64,000 nucleotides of DNA from Cryptomeria japonica (GCF_030272615.1 NC_081414.1:306037164-306101163); one strand, 5' to 3'; numbered from the stretch's first letter, positions 44,605 through 56,053 are shown. Translations and numbers: made by a program. Notes: generated by a model from the letters alone, not told the origin.

Positions 44605-46130
44605 GAGAAAATACCTTGGTGAAAACCTGGTAAACAGGTGCCTCTTGTACTCAAGTGCTCCATCTATCAACGCAACGTTGGCATTCCCACTTTCACGCAT
44701 CTTTGCTTTCGCTTGTACATATTTCAGTCACTTTTGTGACATCCTGGTTCGTTGGAACTCTCATGGCTTGAAACTGATCATTGTCATAGTCTTAGGTTAA
44801 TTGACAAGAGCACATTACATGTCCTAAGTAGTGTCAACCAAGTCAATTTTACATTAGTGAAACCTGGTCGTCCACTCCGAGTCAGCCACCTATCTCCTGA
44901 CTACTAAAGAGTTTTATCACTGAGTTAACAAGCAAAACAACATATCGGAAAACAATCACTAAACAATTTGAGCTATGCATGAAATTTTCTTTGTGTGTTG
45001 TCTTTTATATTGGTTTTCGATTATTATCCCTCTAAGTAACTCGAGGAAGTCTATCTTGACTAAGAGGAGAAAGGATTGGGGGCATAATATTTTCTTGTTT
45101 TCTGCTTGTAGGAATGATCCCAATGATCTAAAAACATCTAAATTAGCTGGGTGTCTGTTATAAGAGCCTTCACATCAAGGTGGAATCACCTCACATACCT
45201 CGACTCCGGTTATTTGAATGCTACAGGGAGGTCCATATCATTTCTTTGTTTGGTTTGAGGGAATTTCTTTATTGTGCAATCCGAGTCCCTGCGAAATCTA
45301 TCCAAGGATATGAATGAAAAAAGAAGGTCATTGTAGACAAGATCATTAATATTGCATATGCAAAGAAATGAACTCTACCCTGCCTACTATAATTGTAAAA
45401 TGCTCAATGATGACAATTAATCCTTTCAAAGTCTAGTGACTAGGTTTAGGATTGCATCTCATTTTGCATCTCAATCCCGCATTTCATTCTGCATCTCATG
45501 AATTTCGAGTGATTTCGGTATAGTAACAATGCTTTCTTTTTATTTTCTGAATGAGAGTTGGAGCATCATCATTTCTCTACTAAGTGGTCTCTTTTCATCA
45601 TTTCTCTGATCAAGTACTTGTGTTTTGAGATGTTAGCTGCATACATGAGCATTTAATATAGATTCATACATTCACTATCATTTATTTGCATATGAAAAGA
45701 AAGAAAAATAGACATCCATATTCATTTGCGTTACATACATCCATACTGAAAAGATATGCATACATATAGAATAAAGCATATAGAATATCTCATAATCAAT
45801 CAACACAAGTACGATGAAATCGAATCAAGAGCTCGTAAATCGACTGTCCTATCCATTTTCAGGATCGAAATCGAAATCTGACGTCAATTCTCTCATCGAA
45901 ATTTCATGATTTGGACCACTTAGTGCTTTTCATCAAAAGCTCATTCTCTCTTCTAATTGCACTCAATTTCTCGCTAAAATTTCAAAAATTCCTCTGAATC
46001 AATTTGTGCACAAACAACTTATCATCACTAAAAATTGCCTATCATCATGAACCCTCGCTATCTTTTGATTTTGCTCTCGAGGGGGCATACTCATGACCTT
46101 ATGATCTCACATCTTCAAAGGTCAAGAAAA
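43579..46130 (+). other. Element-4 noncoding 3' part with A-rich and tandem repeats
   Basis: No supported gene. 43735-43790 is an A-rich tract followed by GTAAAGAGAAATA and GTGAAAACCACTTC, which recurs inverted at 51735-51830. 44390-44570 is an imperfect tandem repeat of about 27 bp built on AAAAATCATAAAAAGTCCTG (about seven units), then another A-rich tract and ACCTTGGTGAAAACCTGG at 44612. 45640-45800 has repeated CATACATACAT words. Small frames such as 44975-45163 match nothing I know. Confidence 0.65.
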
Positions 46131-46740
46131 TTTTCAAATCTTCATCAAAAGTTGAGCAAAAATCTTCCCAACTAAAGAAAATCAATCAAATCCTCATCGC
46201 TAGGGGCATCTCAACTTCATCGCTTTATATCAAGTTGAGATCTCTCGACCATCTGAATTGAATCAATCTCTAGGGGCATATCAGTTTCATCGCTTCATAT
46301 CAAGCTGATATTTATCTTTTATCTGAATCAATCTCTTAATGTTAATCAGTTTCATCACTTTTCATCAAGCTAATTATTCGTTTAAACTCAATCAAGGGTT
46401 GAAAGAGTTTCTTTGATCACATTCAATCTAAGCAGGTGTTCAGTATTCATTTCTTGATCAAGCTGAACAGTTTATCTTCATCATATCTTGATCAATCAAG
46501 TTCAAGATCGATTTTTATCATCACTCACTGTGTCTAGTTCAATCAAGTTCTAGATCAGTAAGATTTGCTTCTTGATCAATCAAGTTCAAGTTCGGTATCT
46601 TTTGTTTTCTATCATTCCTAGTTCAATCAATTTCAGGATCGGTATCGCTTTAATCAGACTTCATTCAGCTTTGTCACTTCGAATCAAGCTAAGCACCTCG
46701 CTTTTCATCTAGCTCGTGATCAATCAAGTTCAAAACTAGC
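46131..46740 (+). repeat. imperfect ~70-bp repeat array with hairpin cores
   Basis: Successive units contain inverted repeats with a CATC-rich loop: 46208-46241 (10-bp perfect arms ATCTCAACTT/AAGTTGAGAT), 46278-46311 (ATATCAGTTT/AAGCTGATAT, one wobble) and 46344-46376 (weaker), spaced 66-70 bp apart. Further on, copies of CAATCAAGTTCAAGATCG-like text repeat every 50-60 bp to 46740. It ends just before the polypurine tract. Confidence 0.75.
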
Positions 46741-46793
46741 ATCTCCTAGACATCAACTATTCTTTGAACCAACGCACTGCTTGCACATTAATT

Positions 46794-46807
46794 CAAAGAG
46801 GGGCAAA
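46794..46807 (+). other. Element-4 polypurine tract
   Basis: CAAAGAGGGGCAAA directly before the 3' LTR TGTAATACCC. Confidence 0.9.
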
Positions 46808-47841
46808 TGTAATACCCTAAAAATGGTCATCTAAACCATGAGCCCCTAATCTCGACAACATCACCAAGGTCCTAACCAAAGGCAATTAAATCAATCTTGA
46901 GCACACAATTAATTCTTTAATCATCCAATGTCACATGGCAAAATCAATCACTCAATATTAATTAAATATTTATTTAATTAATAGATCATTCCAAGTAAAT
47001 CATTTTAAACAATTATCTTATTTATTTTAATTGAATATCCTAGCATATTTAATTAAATAAATCAATTTGCCATTAAATCATCAAAAAGAGGAATTAATTT
47101 AAATTAAATCAATCAATTGAGCACAAATCTTCAAAAATGGAAATAAATCAAAAAAGGAATTAATTGACCAAAAATTGAGAAAAGAAATCAATTGGAAACA
47201 ATCTTGAAAAACAAATTAAAAATTGATAAATAATCTCAAAGAAAGCAATTAAAACAATTAAATCTCAAAATTGAATGAAATAGAGAATAAATCAATTTTT
47301 TCCAAATTTTAATCTTAATTTTAGTTCAACTTCCTTTAAAACTGATAAAAGCATCCAATCACATCAATTCACCTGGATTGTGCTTCCTCTTGGAAAATCT
47401 TGACCACTCATCATCATTTGATCTTAGCCGTTGGTTTCTTTCTAAATTTTCTATAAATTCAGGCTCATCTCTCATTCAAAAAAGGCTAGAGAATGCATTG
47501 TTATTATACTATTTTTTCTCTGGATTTCATTGATATATTGCATATTAATTATTTCACATTGATTAGATCATTTAGCTTAATATTGCAAAAATCTTGTTAG
47601 ATTAATCTAGCATCCATATAGTTAACATCATGCTCATATAGATTAAAATCCTTCATCTTGATGTTGTCTAGTCACTGGTATTGCTTATAATCTGAGAGCA
47701 ATCTTATACTTGCATCTTTTAGAAGGCAATGGTTTGATTTGTTATGGTTTATTATTCATTGATTATATCTGTCTAACCATGCATGTAATGACTTAACTGA
47801 AGTGTTGTGCTTGCAGCTACAGACCACTTTTCACACACACA
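46808..47841 (+). repeat. Element-4 3' LTR
   Basis: 1034-bp partner of 38560-39594, ending CACACACACA before the GTAAG duplication. Confidence 0.95.
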
Positions 47842-47899
47842 GTAAGCACCACAAAACCATAAATGCGCTTTAGGTAGATTGAAAAAAATGTCAATATGG

Positions 47900-48190
47900 G
47901 GGAAGAATGCCAAGGAGTGTCTGTGTTGGTGCCAAGCGCATCTAGGTAGGCTAGGTGCAACTATGTTAGTGTCAAGCGCATCTACGATTCCAGTATCGTA
48001 TGTGTCAGATGCGAGCGTGTTTGTGTATTTCAAGCATGTTTGTGCAAGACAGGTGCGTCTATGCAGAGTAGAGGCACATATGTGTGATTCAGGTGCATCT
48101 GTGTAGGATAGGTGTGTCTGTATGTTTCAGGCGCATCTGTGAAATGCAAAAACGTCTGTGAAGTATGCAAGCACGTTAGTGTCATGAATG
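47900..48190 (+). repeat. ~30-bp periodic GTGCATCTGTG repeats
   Basis: About nine loose units with the core AGGYGCATCTGTG or GTGTCTGTGT, each followed by variable text. Units with GTGTAGGATAGG recur inverted at 56545-56705 in the leader of the same element. GC-richer than its surroundings. Confidence 0.65.
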
Positions 48191-48195
48191 TGTGT

Positions 48196-48775
48196 TTATG
48201 TCTTCAAGATTGAATCGATAGTTCTATCATAAACATACGTTGTCGATTGGATAAGCTGTTGAGAGGATACAGTCAAGCAGGTCCTATGGGGAAGACTAGG
48301 ATAACAAATAGGGCTAGGATTGATAGTTTTGGGATAGAACATATGTTGCCAATCAGGAAACTACTCAAGAGGATACACTTAAGAAGAGACCCTAGGATAG
48401 GATAAAGCGAGGCAATTTGTGATAAATAGGGAGTACCATAGAAATTGACAGTTCTATGATAGAACATACATTATCAATTGGATTACGTTGAAATTGATAA
48501 TTTTGTGATAGAACATATGTTGTCAATTGGATAAGCTACTCAAGAGGATACACTCAAGTAGGTGCCCTAAAAGATAAAAGCAACACTTTGTGATGAAGAG
48601 GGAGTACCACTAGGATAGAGTACCATATGATAGATATAAGGACTAGGAAAAAATGAAACACTTTGTGATGAATAGGAAGTACCACTAGGATAGAGTGTCA
48701 TATGATAGATATAAGCACTAGGATAAAAACTAGCACTTTGTGATGAACAGGGAGTACCACTAGGATTTACACAGT
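48196..48775 (+). repeat. two tandem repeat families upstream of the plant mobile domain relic
   Basis: Family 1 (48205-48580): about four units with ATAGAACATATGTTGTCAAT and CTACTCAAGAGGATACACT; several contain the palindrome GTTCTATGATAGAAC. Family 2 (48580-48775): three ~80-bp units with CACTTTGTGATGAA, GGGAGTACCACTAGGATAG and ATATGATAGATATAAG. Confidence 0.75.
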
Positions 48776-48819
48776 TGATTTGCTTGATTGTAGGAGGACT
48801 TACCTATGCTAGAGTCACG

Positions 48820-50280
48820 AGAGAGATTCTCTTCGACTCAAAGTTTATGACCAGAGCTGACATTCGAGGATAGAGCAGTAGTGGAGGCTATGGGCTTGCG
48901 ATATATTATGTATGTGCTTGAGTTTTGGGCAAAAATGTGATTGCTAACTGCATTAGTTGAGAGATGGCACTCAGAGACATGCACATTTCATTTGTCGATG
49001 GGTGAGATGATAGTCACCTTAGAGGATGTATATAGGATACTGAGGATACCGATCATTGGGGAGTTGGTTCCTTATGATTGAGAGGGAGACAAGGATGCAC
49101 TGAGATGAGTGTTCCAGGATCTAGGACTAGAGATGAGGGTTGGACATGTAGCTTGGGACACCATGACAGTGACAGGATTGGCACTACCGGTGGTGGTGAT
49201 AGGAGTTAGCAGTGGGTTCCTCTATCCAGATAGGGTGACATGAGGGTTGGTTGTGTGATGGGGAGGAATCTGGAGACATTGGTGACTGAGCACACTAGTT
49301 TTGCATGGGGGTCGTGTCTACTGGCACACTTGTATTATAAGCTGCATCGGTTGTATATCACGGATCAACAGGATTCGGATGTGGGGTGACATTTTTGCAA
49401 GTATGGGCATATGAGCATCTGTCGGTTACATGACTGATACACTTTAGAGGTAGGGGATGGGCACAATTATGTACATCTATATGATATGATTACTTCCTAC
49501 ACACACATTGGGAGGCTAGAGTATTGGCACCGAGTGATTGATAAGGTAGATAGTGTGGTATGGGGGTCAAGGCCGATGGCGGAGGTAGGGCACAGTGGTA
49601 GAGAGGAGAGTGGCTCAGAGGAGAGAGGGCAGAGAGGAGAGACAAATGCATGTAGTGAGGGGTAGATGTGGATTATCATTACAGGTGCTAGCAGCACAAG
49701 TTCCCAGATAGGTATAGGTTCCTAGATAGGTACAAGGATGGGGATAGGGATACGAAAAGCCATAGGAGAATCCATAAGGATAGGGTGAGGGGGAATAGGA
49801 GGAGGGTGAGCTGTTATCCTTGAGGGAGATCTACCAGGGACAAGCAGATGAGATCCAAGATCTAGAGAGGGATACAACTAGACTCAGGAGATAGTTGAGG
49901 GACACTAAGCGAGAGAAGGATCAGGCTATTCAGCGCTATACAGAGGCTGAGACAACACTGAGGGTAGGGAGGGAGGTAGCAGAGAACACATGGGCTAGAT
50001 ATGCCTATTTTTTGCAAGTAGGGGAGGAGATAGCCTACTGGAGAGACCTGTACTATGGAGTGGTACCACCAGATCAGCGGGCTAGGTGCTTCCGGAGACC
50101 ACTGCGGACTACGATGACCACTGGAGGGACAGACAAGAGATAGGTGTCTAGTGGTAGAGTCATGGGTCCTCCACCACCACTAGATAGAGGGGGTAGGAGA
50201 GATGATCCCGAGGAAGGTCCTTCTAGGTTTCAGACTCCGTCGAGGCCAGTCGACTCCAAGGAAGGGAGTTCATCATAGCC
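48820..50280 (+). pseudogene. plant mobile domain (PMD) gene relic, antisense to Gypsy-4
   Basis: The plus strand reads LTFEDRAVVEAMGLRYI, then LLTALVERWHSETCTFHLSMGEMIVTLEDVYRIL with GELVPYD, then SSGFLYPDR, SFAWGSCLLAHLYYKLHR. This is the order of the plant mobile domain (aminotransferase-like family, as in MAIN/MAIL proteins). At least six stops and two frameshifts break it. From 49800 a predicted coiled coil follows (QADEIQDLERDTTRLRR and, in the open frame 49895-50143, TKREKDQAIQRYTEAE), then a Pro/Asp-rich tail to a stop near 50278. It lies between the integrase tail and 3' LTR of Gypsy-4 on the opposite strand. As I recall, antisense extra frames with this domain have been described in Tat-clade elements. 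Confidence 0.8.
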
Positions 50281-51970
50281 TTAGAGGGCTCCCTATGTAT
50301 TAGTTTTTGATACATATGATTTTGACATCATTGAATCATGACACTTATTATTTTCTGATATATATATGAGATGATTCATCCTTGCGAAAGCTATATGCAT
50401 GTGTACCTATGTGATGTTTATGATGTGGATGCAAATATGTACATAATGAAATGCAATATTTTTGTTCTTTTATGTTTTTAATATGTTATACAAATGTGAA
50501 TGTGAATGTATGAAATTTAGATGAATATGATAATGTACATAACTATTTACATGATGAGAATGTAAAATGTGCTAACATGTGTTGTGTGCAGGATATGGTG
50601 CAATTGTGATATCGATATGTATGTGTGAAATGCTAATATGTGGCAATGTAGGTGCAATCTACATGAAATGCGGATATTTTTGGCATGTCATTATATACTC
50701 AGTCATGTGATAGCAGGCTACAAAAACTCAAGGAAGGATGATGAAGGTCAATCAAGAAAGTGGGGTGGAAGATAGAAGATATGGAAGTGAAAGATCTTCT
50801 TGTGCTATTATCATCATTGAACTTTATTATGGAAAAATAATTTATGACAATCCAGATATATGTTTGACCCAGAAAGTCATTGTACCTATTTGCATGGAGA
50901 TCAAACAGTCACAAACAAAGAATGACCTAGTTCACACTAGACTCTCAGTGTCCTCATATCCTTGGACAAGTCATAGCATTACTAAGAGACAATTCATAGA
51001 CAACAAAGAAAAATAGGTGACGATACCCCATCCTCTCCTTTCTAGTGAAAGATATCCCAGAGATAAAATCTCTAGTCAGAGACATCTCAGAAAAGCTAAA
51101 AGACATGTCACCAAAAGATAAAATCAAAAGAAAACCAAGACTCGACACCAACATCCACTGTAGTCCTCAAGTTTAGTGTCTCTTATCACTTGTATAATTC
51201 TAGCTGATTGTGGTCACAATGTTTTCCTTCACAAAAGAATAGATAGCATTGAACCATAATGTTGTTTGAGTCTATTGAAAGATTTGATTTGTTGAAGCCC
51301 ATTGTTGGTGTGTCTCATCTGAAACTGACTAAATCCATGAAACTGATACTTTATTGAAGAGAAAATGGAAGTTTATTGTTGATTGGCGATGCAAGTGTTT
51401 CTTTATTGTGGATTGTGCACAGATAGACTGAAGAAGACTGGAAGAAATTGTACTCCTTGGAATGTGTGATGCTCTTAGTTCCACACTCATCACTAGACTT
51501 AGGATTTGCCTTAGCCACAAATAGGAGCTGGTTTATTGTGGATGGAAACGGTGAAAAGGGAAAGGATTATTATGAATGGCTAACCAATCTTAGGTAGATC
51601 AATAACAAGCCATGATGGGAATTGGTAAGTTTATTATGAATGAACAGGTTGTGAGTGTGAACAAAAGTGAAGGATGAGATTAGATCCTAAAGGATGGAGG
51701 AGCAATGTCTCTACTCATGGCGCCAGTGACCCAATTTTCACTGTGGTACTTGCCCAGGGCGTCACTGAAGTGGTTTTCTCCATTGGACGAATTTATTTCT
51801 CTTTACTTCTTTTGATTTTCTTTTTGATTGTTTTTTTTTTGTGTGTCACAAGGTGCCTGTTTGCTAGGTTTTCACCAAGTAACGATTTTTTATTTTTATG
51901 ATTTTTTTTGTTTTTTGATATTTTTTTGTATTTTTGAATTAGGATATTCTGAAGAGGTATGTGTAAAACC
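50281..51970 (-). other. Gypsy-4 noncoding region between PMD relic and integrase tail
   Basis: 50300-50720 is AT-rich with many ATG and GTACAT words. 50738-51016 (plus) is open for 92 codons, Lys- and Ser-rich and unassigned. 51721-51950 contains a T-rich stretch and, inverted, the GTAAAGAGAAATA / GAAAACCACTTC module of Element-4. No domain found. Confidence 0.55.
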
Positions 51971-51974
51971 TGTG

Positions 51975-52190
51975 AAGGTGCATTCTATTGATAGGATCCT
52001 CCAAAGGTTCGCCCTCTAGGGTTGTTAGAGCTGATATGCACCAGATCCATAGAGTGTTGTAATGATGTAAGGACCAAGCCAATTTGGTTCACACTTGCCC
52101 TTGTTTTCTCTGTCTTGCTGATTTTTTGGATTTTCTCTAAGAACTAAGTCACCCACCTCTAATGTGTGAAGCTTTACCTTATGATTATAG
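51975..52190 (-). pseudogene. Gypsy-4 integrase C-terminal remnant
   Basis: Minus strand: YNHKVKLHTLEVGDLVLREN, NKGKCEPNWLGPYIITTL, GAYQL, then after a frameshift EGEPLEDPINRMHLHRF. This is the characteristic Tat/Ogre integrase end (VGDLVL ... WLGP ... GAY ... NLHRF). Neither the integrase core nor RT is found upstream; the next recognisable text is the protease tail at 52191-53081. Pol therefore has a large internal deletion. Confidence 0.85.
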
Positions 52191-53081
52191 CTACATCATT
52201 CCTGGACTAAATGATATGTAGTTCAAGTGACTGTCTTCCTTGATAAAGAAAAATATATAATTATTAGCATGGGGACTACACAGGCCCATATGCGTGTCAC
52301 CAAAAGAAGTTTGGGCATCCCTAATAACAAAGTCCCTTGAGAAAGCTTCATTAAAGGTCCATGAGGTATCACCATAATGGAATGAACATGTGAAACAAGT
52401 GGATGAGTAATGAAGGCTTATGATTATGAAAATAAGTGAAAGTAGGATGGCATGATGGAGACTTAGGATCAACAAGTATTCTTTTTTACTTGAAATTTTA
52501 GAACTTTTGCCCCCAGTTATTTTGATATTAGGGGAGATCATCTCTTGCTCTTTTTCTTTCATAGAATTTTTATCCTTGACTTTGATTTTTGCAGAGTCCA
52601 ATAGCTTTTGATTTTGATTTGGACTGAAGGACTTCTCTTTATTTTTGACTTTTATATTTTTCGTTTCAAAGCTTGATTTTTGATCCCCAATTAGTAAGGG
52701 CTTTTGTGATTCTTGTTGATCCAAGTCTAGGAGAGAAGTGGAAAAGGAATGAGAGGATGAAATGGTAAGGCTATGTGAGTTTTCAAGAGGGTTGGCGATA
52801 TATTGAATAGATTCTTTGTTGGAACCACTCTTAGGAATATTGATATCAAGAGCTCCTTGCACCACTATAGGAGATTTGCATTCAAACTTAGTAACCACGA
52901 CACTAGGTGCTTCGTACCCAATTCCTTGGCATTGCAAATTGTTTGTAGGTTGTTCTTGTTGACTAAATATCTTAGGGGATAGTGGGAGTTGATCAACATG
53001 AAATATATACTCACCACATCCCATGTCTTTAAACTTGAAGTTTTCTTTTAGCTCTCCTTTCTTTGATGTAGAAGCTTTCAA
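52191..53081 (-). pseudogene. Gypsy-4 post-protease region
   Basis: Open for 296 codons. It begins ELKENFKFKDMGCGEYIFHVDQL, as seen after Ogre-type proteases; a Ser/Lys-rich, low-complexity middle follows (to about residue 200) and then an unrelated Phe/His-rich end (SWTFNEAFSRDFVIRD). No G-patch, RNase H or RT motif. The frame end may include sequence brought in at the pol deletion. Confidence 0.65.
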
Positions 53082-53820
53082 GGATTCTGGATCAACATAT
53101 GTTGATGAAGGAATAACCTCTCAATTGACTGAGATTGTTATTTCTGATCTAGGTCATAGATTGTTGCAATATATGAATGGGTTTGGATCTTCTTTGATGG
53201 TCACTTCAACTCCATTGTGTGGAAATTTGATACATCGATGATATGTAGATGGAACAACTTTCATTTCATGAATCCATGGGCATCCCAAGAGTATGTTGTA
53301 TGTGAGATTTAGATCAAGGACTTGACAAACCACATCCTTCATGACTGGCCCAACTCTGAGAGGTAAAGAAACTATGCCCTTGGATGAGCATTCTTCATCA
53401 TCATATTCCTTGATGGTAATTTTGTTTGTAGCATTCACAACTTTTTCAAAATATCCCAATTGTCTAATAGTGCTCAATGTACAAATGTTCAAACCATCTC
53501 CTCCATCTATCAAGATTCATTTTATTCGATGTTTGTGTAGGAAGGCTTCAATGTGTAAAGGTGCATTATGTGGCTGGCATACAGAGGCGTTGTCAAATTC
53601 AATGAATGTAAGGAAATGTGGAATGGAGTGGAATGGAAAGGTATCCCACCATGGCTTTAAAATGATCCACATTTAGATTAGTGGGGATAGAGGTTTCTCT
53701 CAAATTTTTATCAAGGATGGAGATAAGTGTGGGCATCCTCCCTAACTGTTCTACAAGATCGTACTCGGGTTTGGTTGATGAAGAAGTAGTAGTTTTAGCT
53801 AGAGCACCTTGCAAGGTGAC
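53082..53820 (-). pseudogene. Gypsy-4 aspartic protease
   Basis: 53814-53599 (FKAMVGYLSIPLHS region) and 53513-53154: MIDGGDGLNICTLSTIRQLGY, GPVMKDVVCQVLDLNLTYNILLGCPWIH, STYHRCIKFPHNG. The active-site triad is DGG instead of DSG, in the Tat-clade form IDGGxGLN; the GCPWIH end motif matches GRPWIH. Frames are split by short shifts near 53550 and 53100. Confidence 0.88.
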
Positions 53821-54084
53821 CTTACCTCAATGGGTTGTGACATTACATTTAGAGGTAGATTCACAAGAAGGTCCAATGCCTTTTAGGACAACTTTGGGTC
53901 TTTGGGTAGAATTTACAGGCATTTTGTCTTTTATGATAATGGTCGAGACATAATTGTCCATCGAAATGTGATTAATACTTGAATCATAGTTATAGGATGC
54001 TCTGGTATAGTTGGTCTACTCATCTGTAGCTTTGGCTTTTCCCTTGTCATGTTTAGGGAATGGTTCCTTAAACATCTCATGTTC

Positions 54085-54600
54085 TTAATTGGATGAATGT
54101 CCTTCGATCTCAATGTCACCTCTATCAATAAGATCTTGTATGATGTTCTTTAACCGATGACAATTTCTTGTTTTATGTCCCTTTCTCTTATGATACTCAC
54201 AGTACTCGACATCATTCCACCAATTTGGTTTGACTTTTGGCTCATATGGAGGATCATCTGAAATTTTTATTATCTTGTTTGCCACTAGCTTCTTGAAAGT
54301 TGATTCAGTGGTTCTCCCAATGGGGTATATTTCCTTCGTGGTTTTGAAGTTGTTTGAGTATTCACTTGGTTGTTTGTAGAACTCGATCTAGAAAGAATGA
54401 TTTTGGGTCTCACTGTGTTAGCATCAATAACACCATCATTTACTATGTTCTTGTTTTTGTTCCAAAATATTGGCTTGTCTTTTCCTTTAAAGTTCTCTTT
54501 GTTTTCTTTGAATATCTTAATGACTCCTTCTTCTATTAAGACCTTCTTTGTTGCTAAGCCTTTTTCAATGACATCATTGAAAGTGGACAAACAAGATTTT
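54085..54600 (-). pseudogene. Gypsy-4 gag C-terminus with zinc knuckle
   Basis: 54590-54285: FNDVIEKGLATKKVLIEEG, RRKYTPLGEPLNQL. 54285-54085: PNWWNDVEYCEYHKRKGHKTRNC, HRLKNIIQDLIDRGDIEIE. The CX2-3HX4HX4C-type knuckle (CEYHKRKGHKTRNC) is in the Tat/Ogre form and its ligands are intact. The two frames meet at 54285 with a shift. Confidence 0.88.
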
Positions 54601-54747
54601 CTTATGTCATAACCAATTTATTTGTGGACATTCTGTGTGAACATCCCTTCCATTTGTTTTTGTGAAGTTTCACAAGAGCATCTGCTGGCTAAATTCCTCC
54701 ATCTTTGTAAGAATGATGAAAATGACTCCCCATCCTTTTTCTTGGTG

Positions 54748-56053
54748 TTACACAAAGTGGTGACTGATATGTATGTCTCTATGTTGTATGAAAGCTTCCA
54801 CTAGATCACCCCAAGACTTAATTCCAGGTGGAAGTTGGGAGAACCATTCCATAGCTTGATCACCTAAGCTTTGTGGAAATAATCTCATCAAGTATGTTTC
54901 TTCTGATGCTATCTCAATGCAAGTTGTGAAAAATTGTCTTATATGTGCCTTAGGGTCTCCTTTTCCTTTGTATTTATCAAACTTAGGTGTCACAAAGTGT
55001 TTAGGAAAATGAGGCATTGGAATGCTGTTGTCAAATGGATAGGGACATATGTCTCTCATTGTGCAAGTTGGCTTTGGTATATTTATATCCTCCATTTTCT
55101 TTTGTAAGTCCTTTATTTGTTGTTCCAAATTTCTCTTAGGTGGAGACCAACTTCTTGGAACATATCCCATGCTTGAGCCACCGGGTGGAGGAGGAGCATA
55201 CTACATGTATAGATGGTATTGATCATAAACATGTTCATATGCAGAAGGTCTATAATGATGTTGTGTATAGGAACGACCTAGTATAGAGTCATAATGAGGA
55301 ATGGAATATCTGCTTTGTCCATGTATATCATATTCTATAGGCATGTCATGAGTTTGTTCTTGTGTGTTTCCCCTAAATTTGACACGGGGTTTCCTTGTGT
55401 CCTATTTTTGAGCATGCCTTTGGATATCCAATTGTTTTGGAGGTTGGTCCTTAGCATTGGTATGCAATTAAGTGTATTTATCTGCATAAGACTTCCATAA
55501 TGGTCTACATAGATAGAGTTGTTCATGATATTCTCTTTCATGAGTATCATAAGCTTGACCATGTGTATTTAGGATCTCAAGTTTTTGAAACAAATATGAT
55601 GGAGACTCAGGCACGAAACATGGTCCTCTAGTACCTCCACTATTAGGCCTCCTTTGATCCTTGTTGAGTTGAGTTTCTTGCATAGGTTTATTTTCCACTA
55701 TTTGAGACATGTCAAAATCATGAGGTATCTTAGTTCCACTTTGTGCCATCACTTGTAAGAAATATTATCTCTCTTATCATGATTTCCTCAACCAATCTAT
55801 TAAAATGGGGATCCATGATAGAGTCTTCCACTTCTGCTGAATGTACTAAAATATTGTCTTTTTGTGCATCATTATTGTTTGTATTATCCATGTTCTCGAC
55901 ATTTTGAATGTTTCTATAGATGTCCATGTCAGGTAATGTGGTGTGATTTGAATTGAAAAAGATAGTGTTGTCATACTCATAGCCATTCGTGTTTGCAGAC
56001 TCTAGAACCTCTTTATCTTCTCTCCTAGATTTTTGGGAATGGGTTTCAACCAT
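54748..56053 (-). pseudogene. Gypsy-4 gag N-terminus and capsid
   Basis: ATG at 56053 starts MVETHSQKSRRE, then an Asn/Asp-rich part. 55752-55468 contains QLNKDQRRPNSGGTRGPC and YLCRPLWKSYADK. 55170-54748 is the capsid: PHFPKHFVTPKFDKYKGKGDPKAHIRQF, LGDQAMEWFSQLPPGIKSW, VEAFIQH. This is the classic plant Ty3/Gypsy gag domain. Frameshifts near 55740 and 55180 and a stop before 55200 break it. It is the first gene after the leader, as expected. Confidence 0.88.

Larger units (their letters stand above)
38560..47841 (+). mobile_element. Element-4: 9.3-kb non-autonomous LTR retrotransposon
   Basis: LTRs 38560-39594 (1035 bp) and 46808-47841 (1034 bp), primer site 39599-39615, polypurine tract 46794-46807, perfect duplication GTAAG (38555-38559, 47842-47846). 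The LTRs look the most alike of any pair in the window, so it is probably the youngest full-length insertion. The interior lacks protease core, RT, RNase H and integrase. It keeps a gag C-terminal piece, a G-patch-like piece and long arrays of short repeats. Its LTR start and polypurine tract resemble Gypsy-4, a possible source of proteins in trans. Confidence 0.95.

Noticed and set aside
44449-44700. Phe-rich 83-codon minus frame
   Set aside because: It is the reverse reading of the A-rich ~27-bp tandem repeat, not a gene.
46131-46740. Possible CRISPR-like array
   Set aside because: Units are imperfect, spacers are not unique, and it lies inside a plant LTR element with perfect boundaries.
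36511-48350. 15-base match GATAGAACATATGTT between the TIR transposon and the 48.3-kb repeats
   Set aside because: In 64 kb there are about 2x10^9 position pairs against 10^9 possible 15-mers, so a few such matches are expected, more with AT bias.
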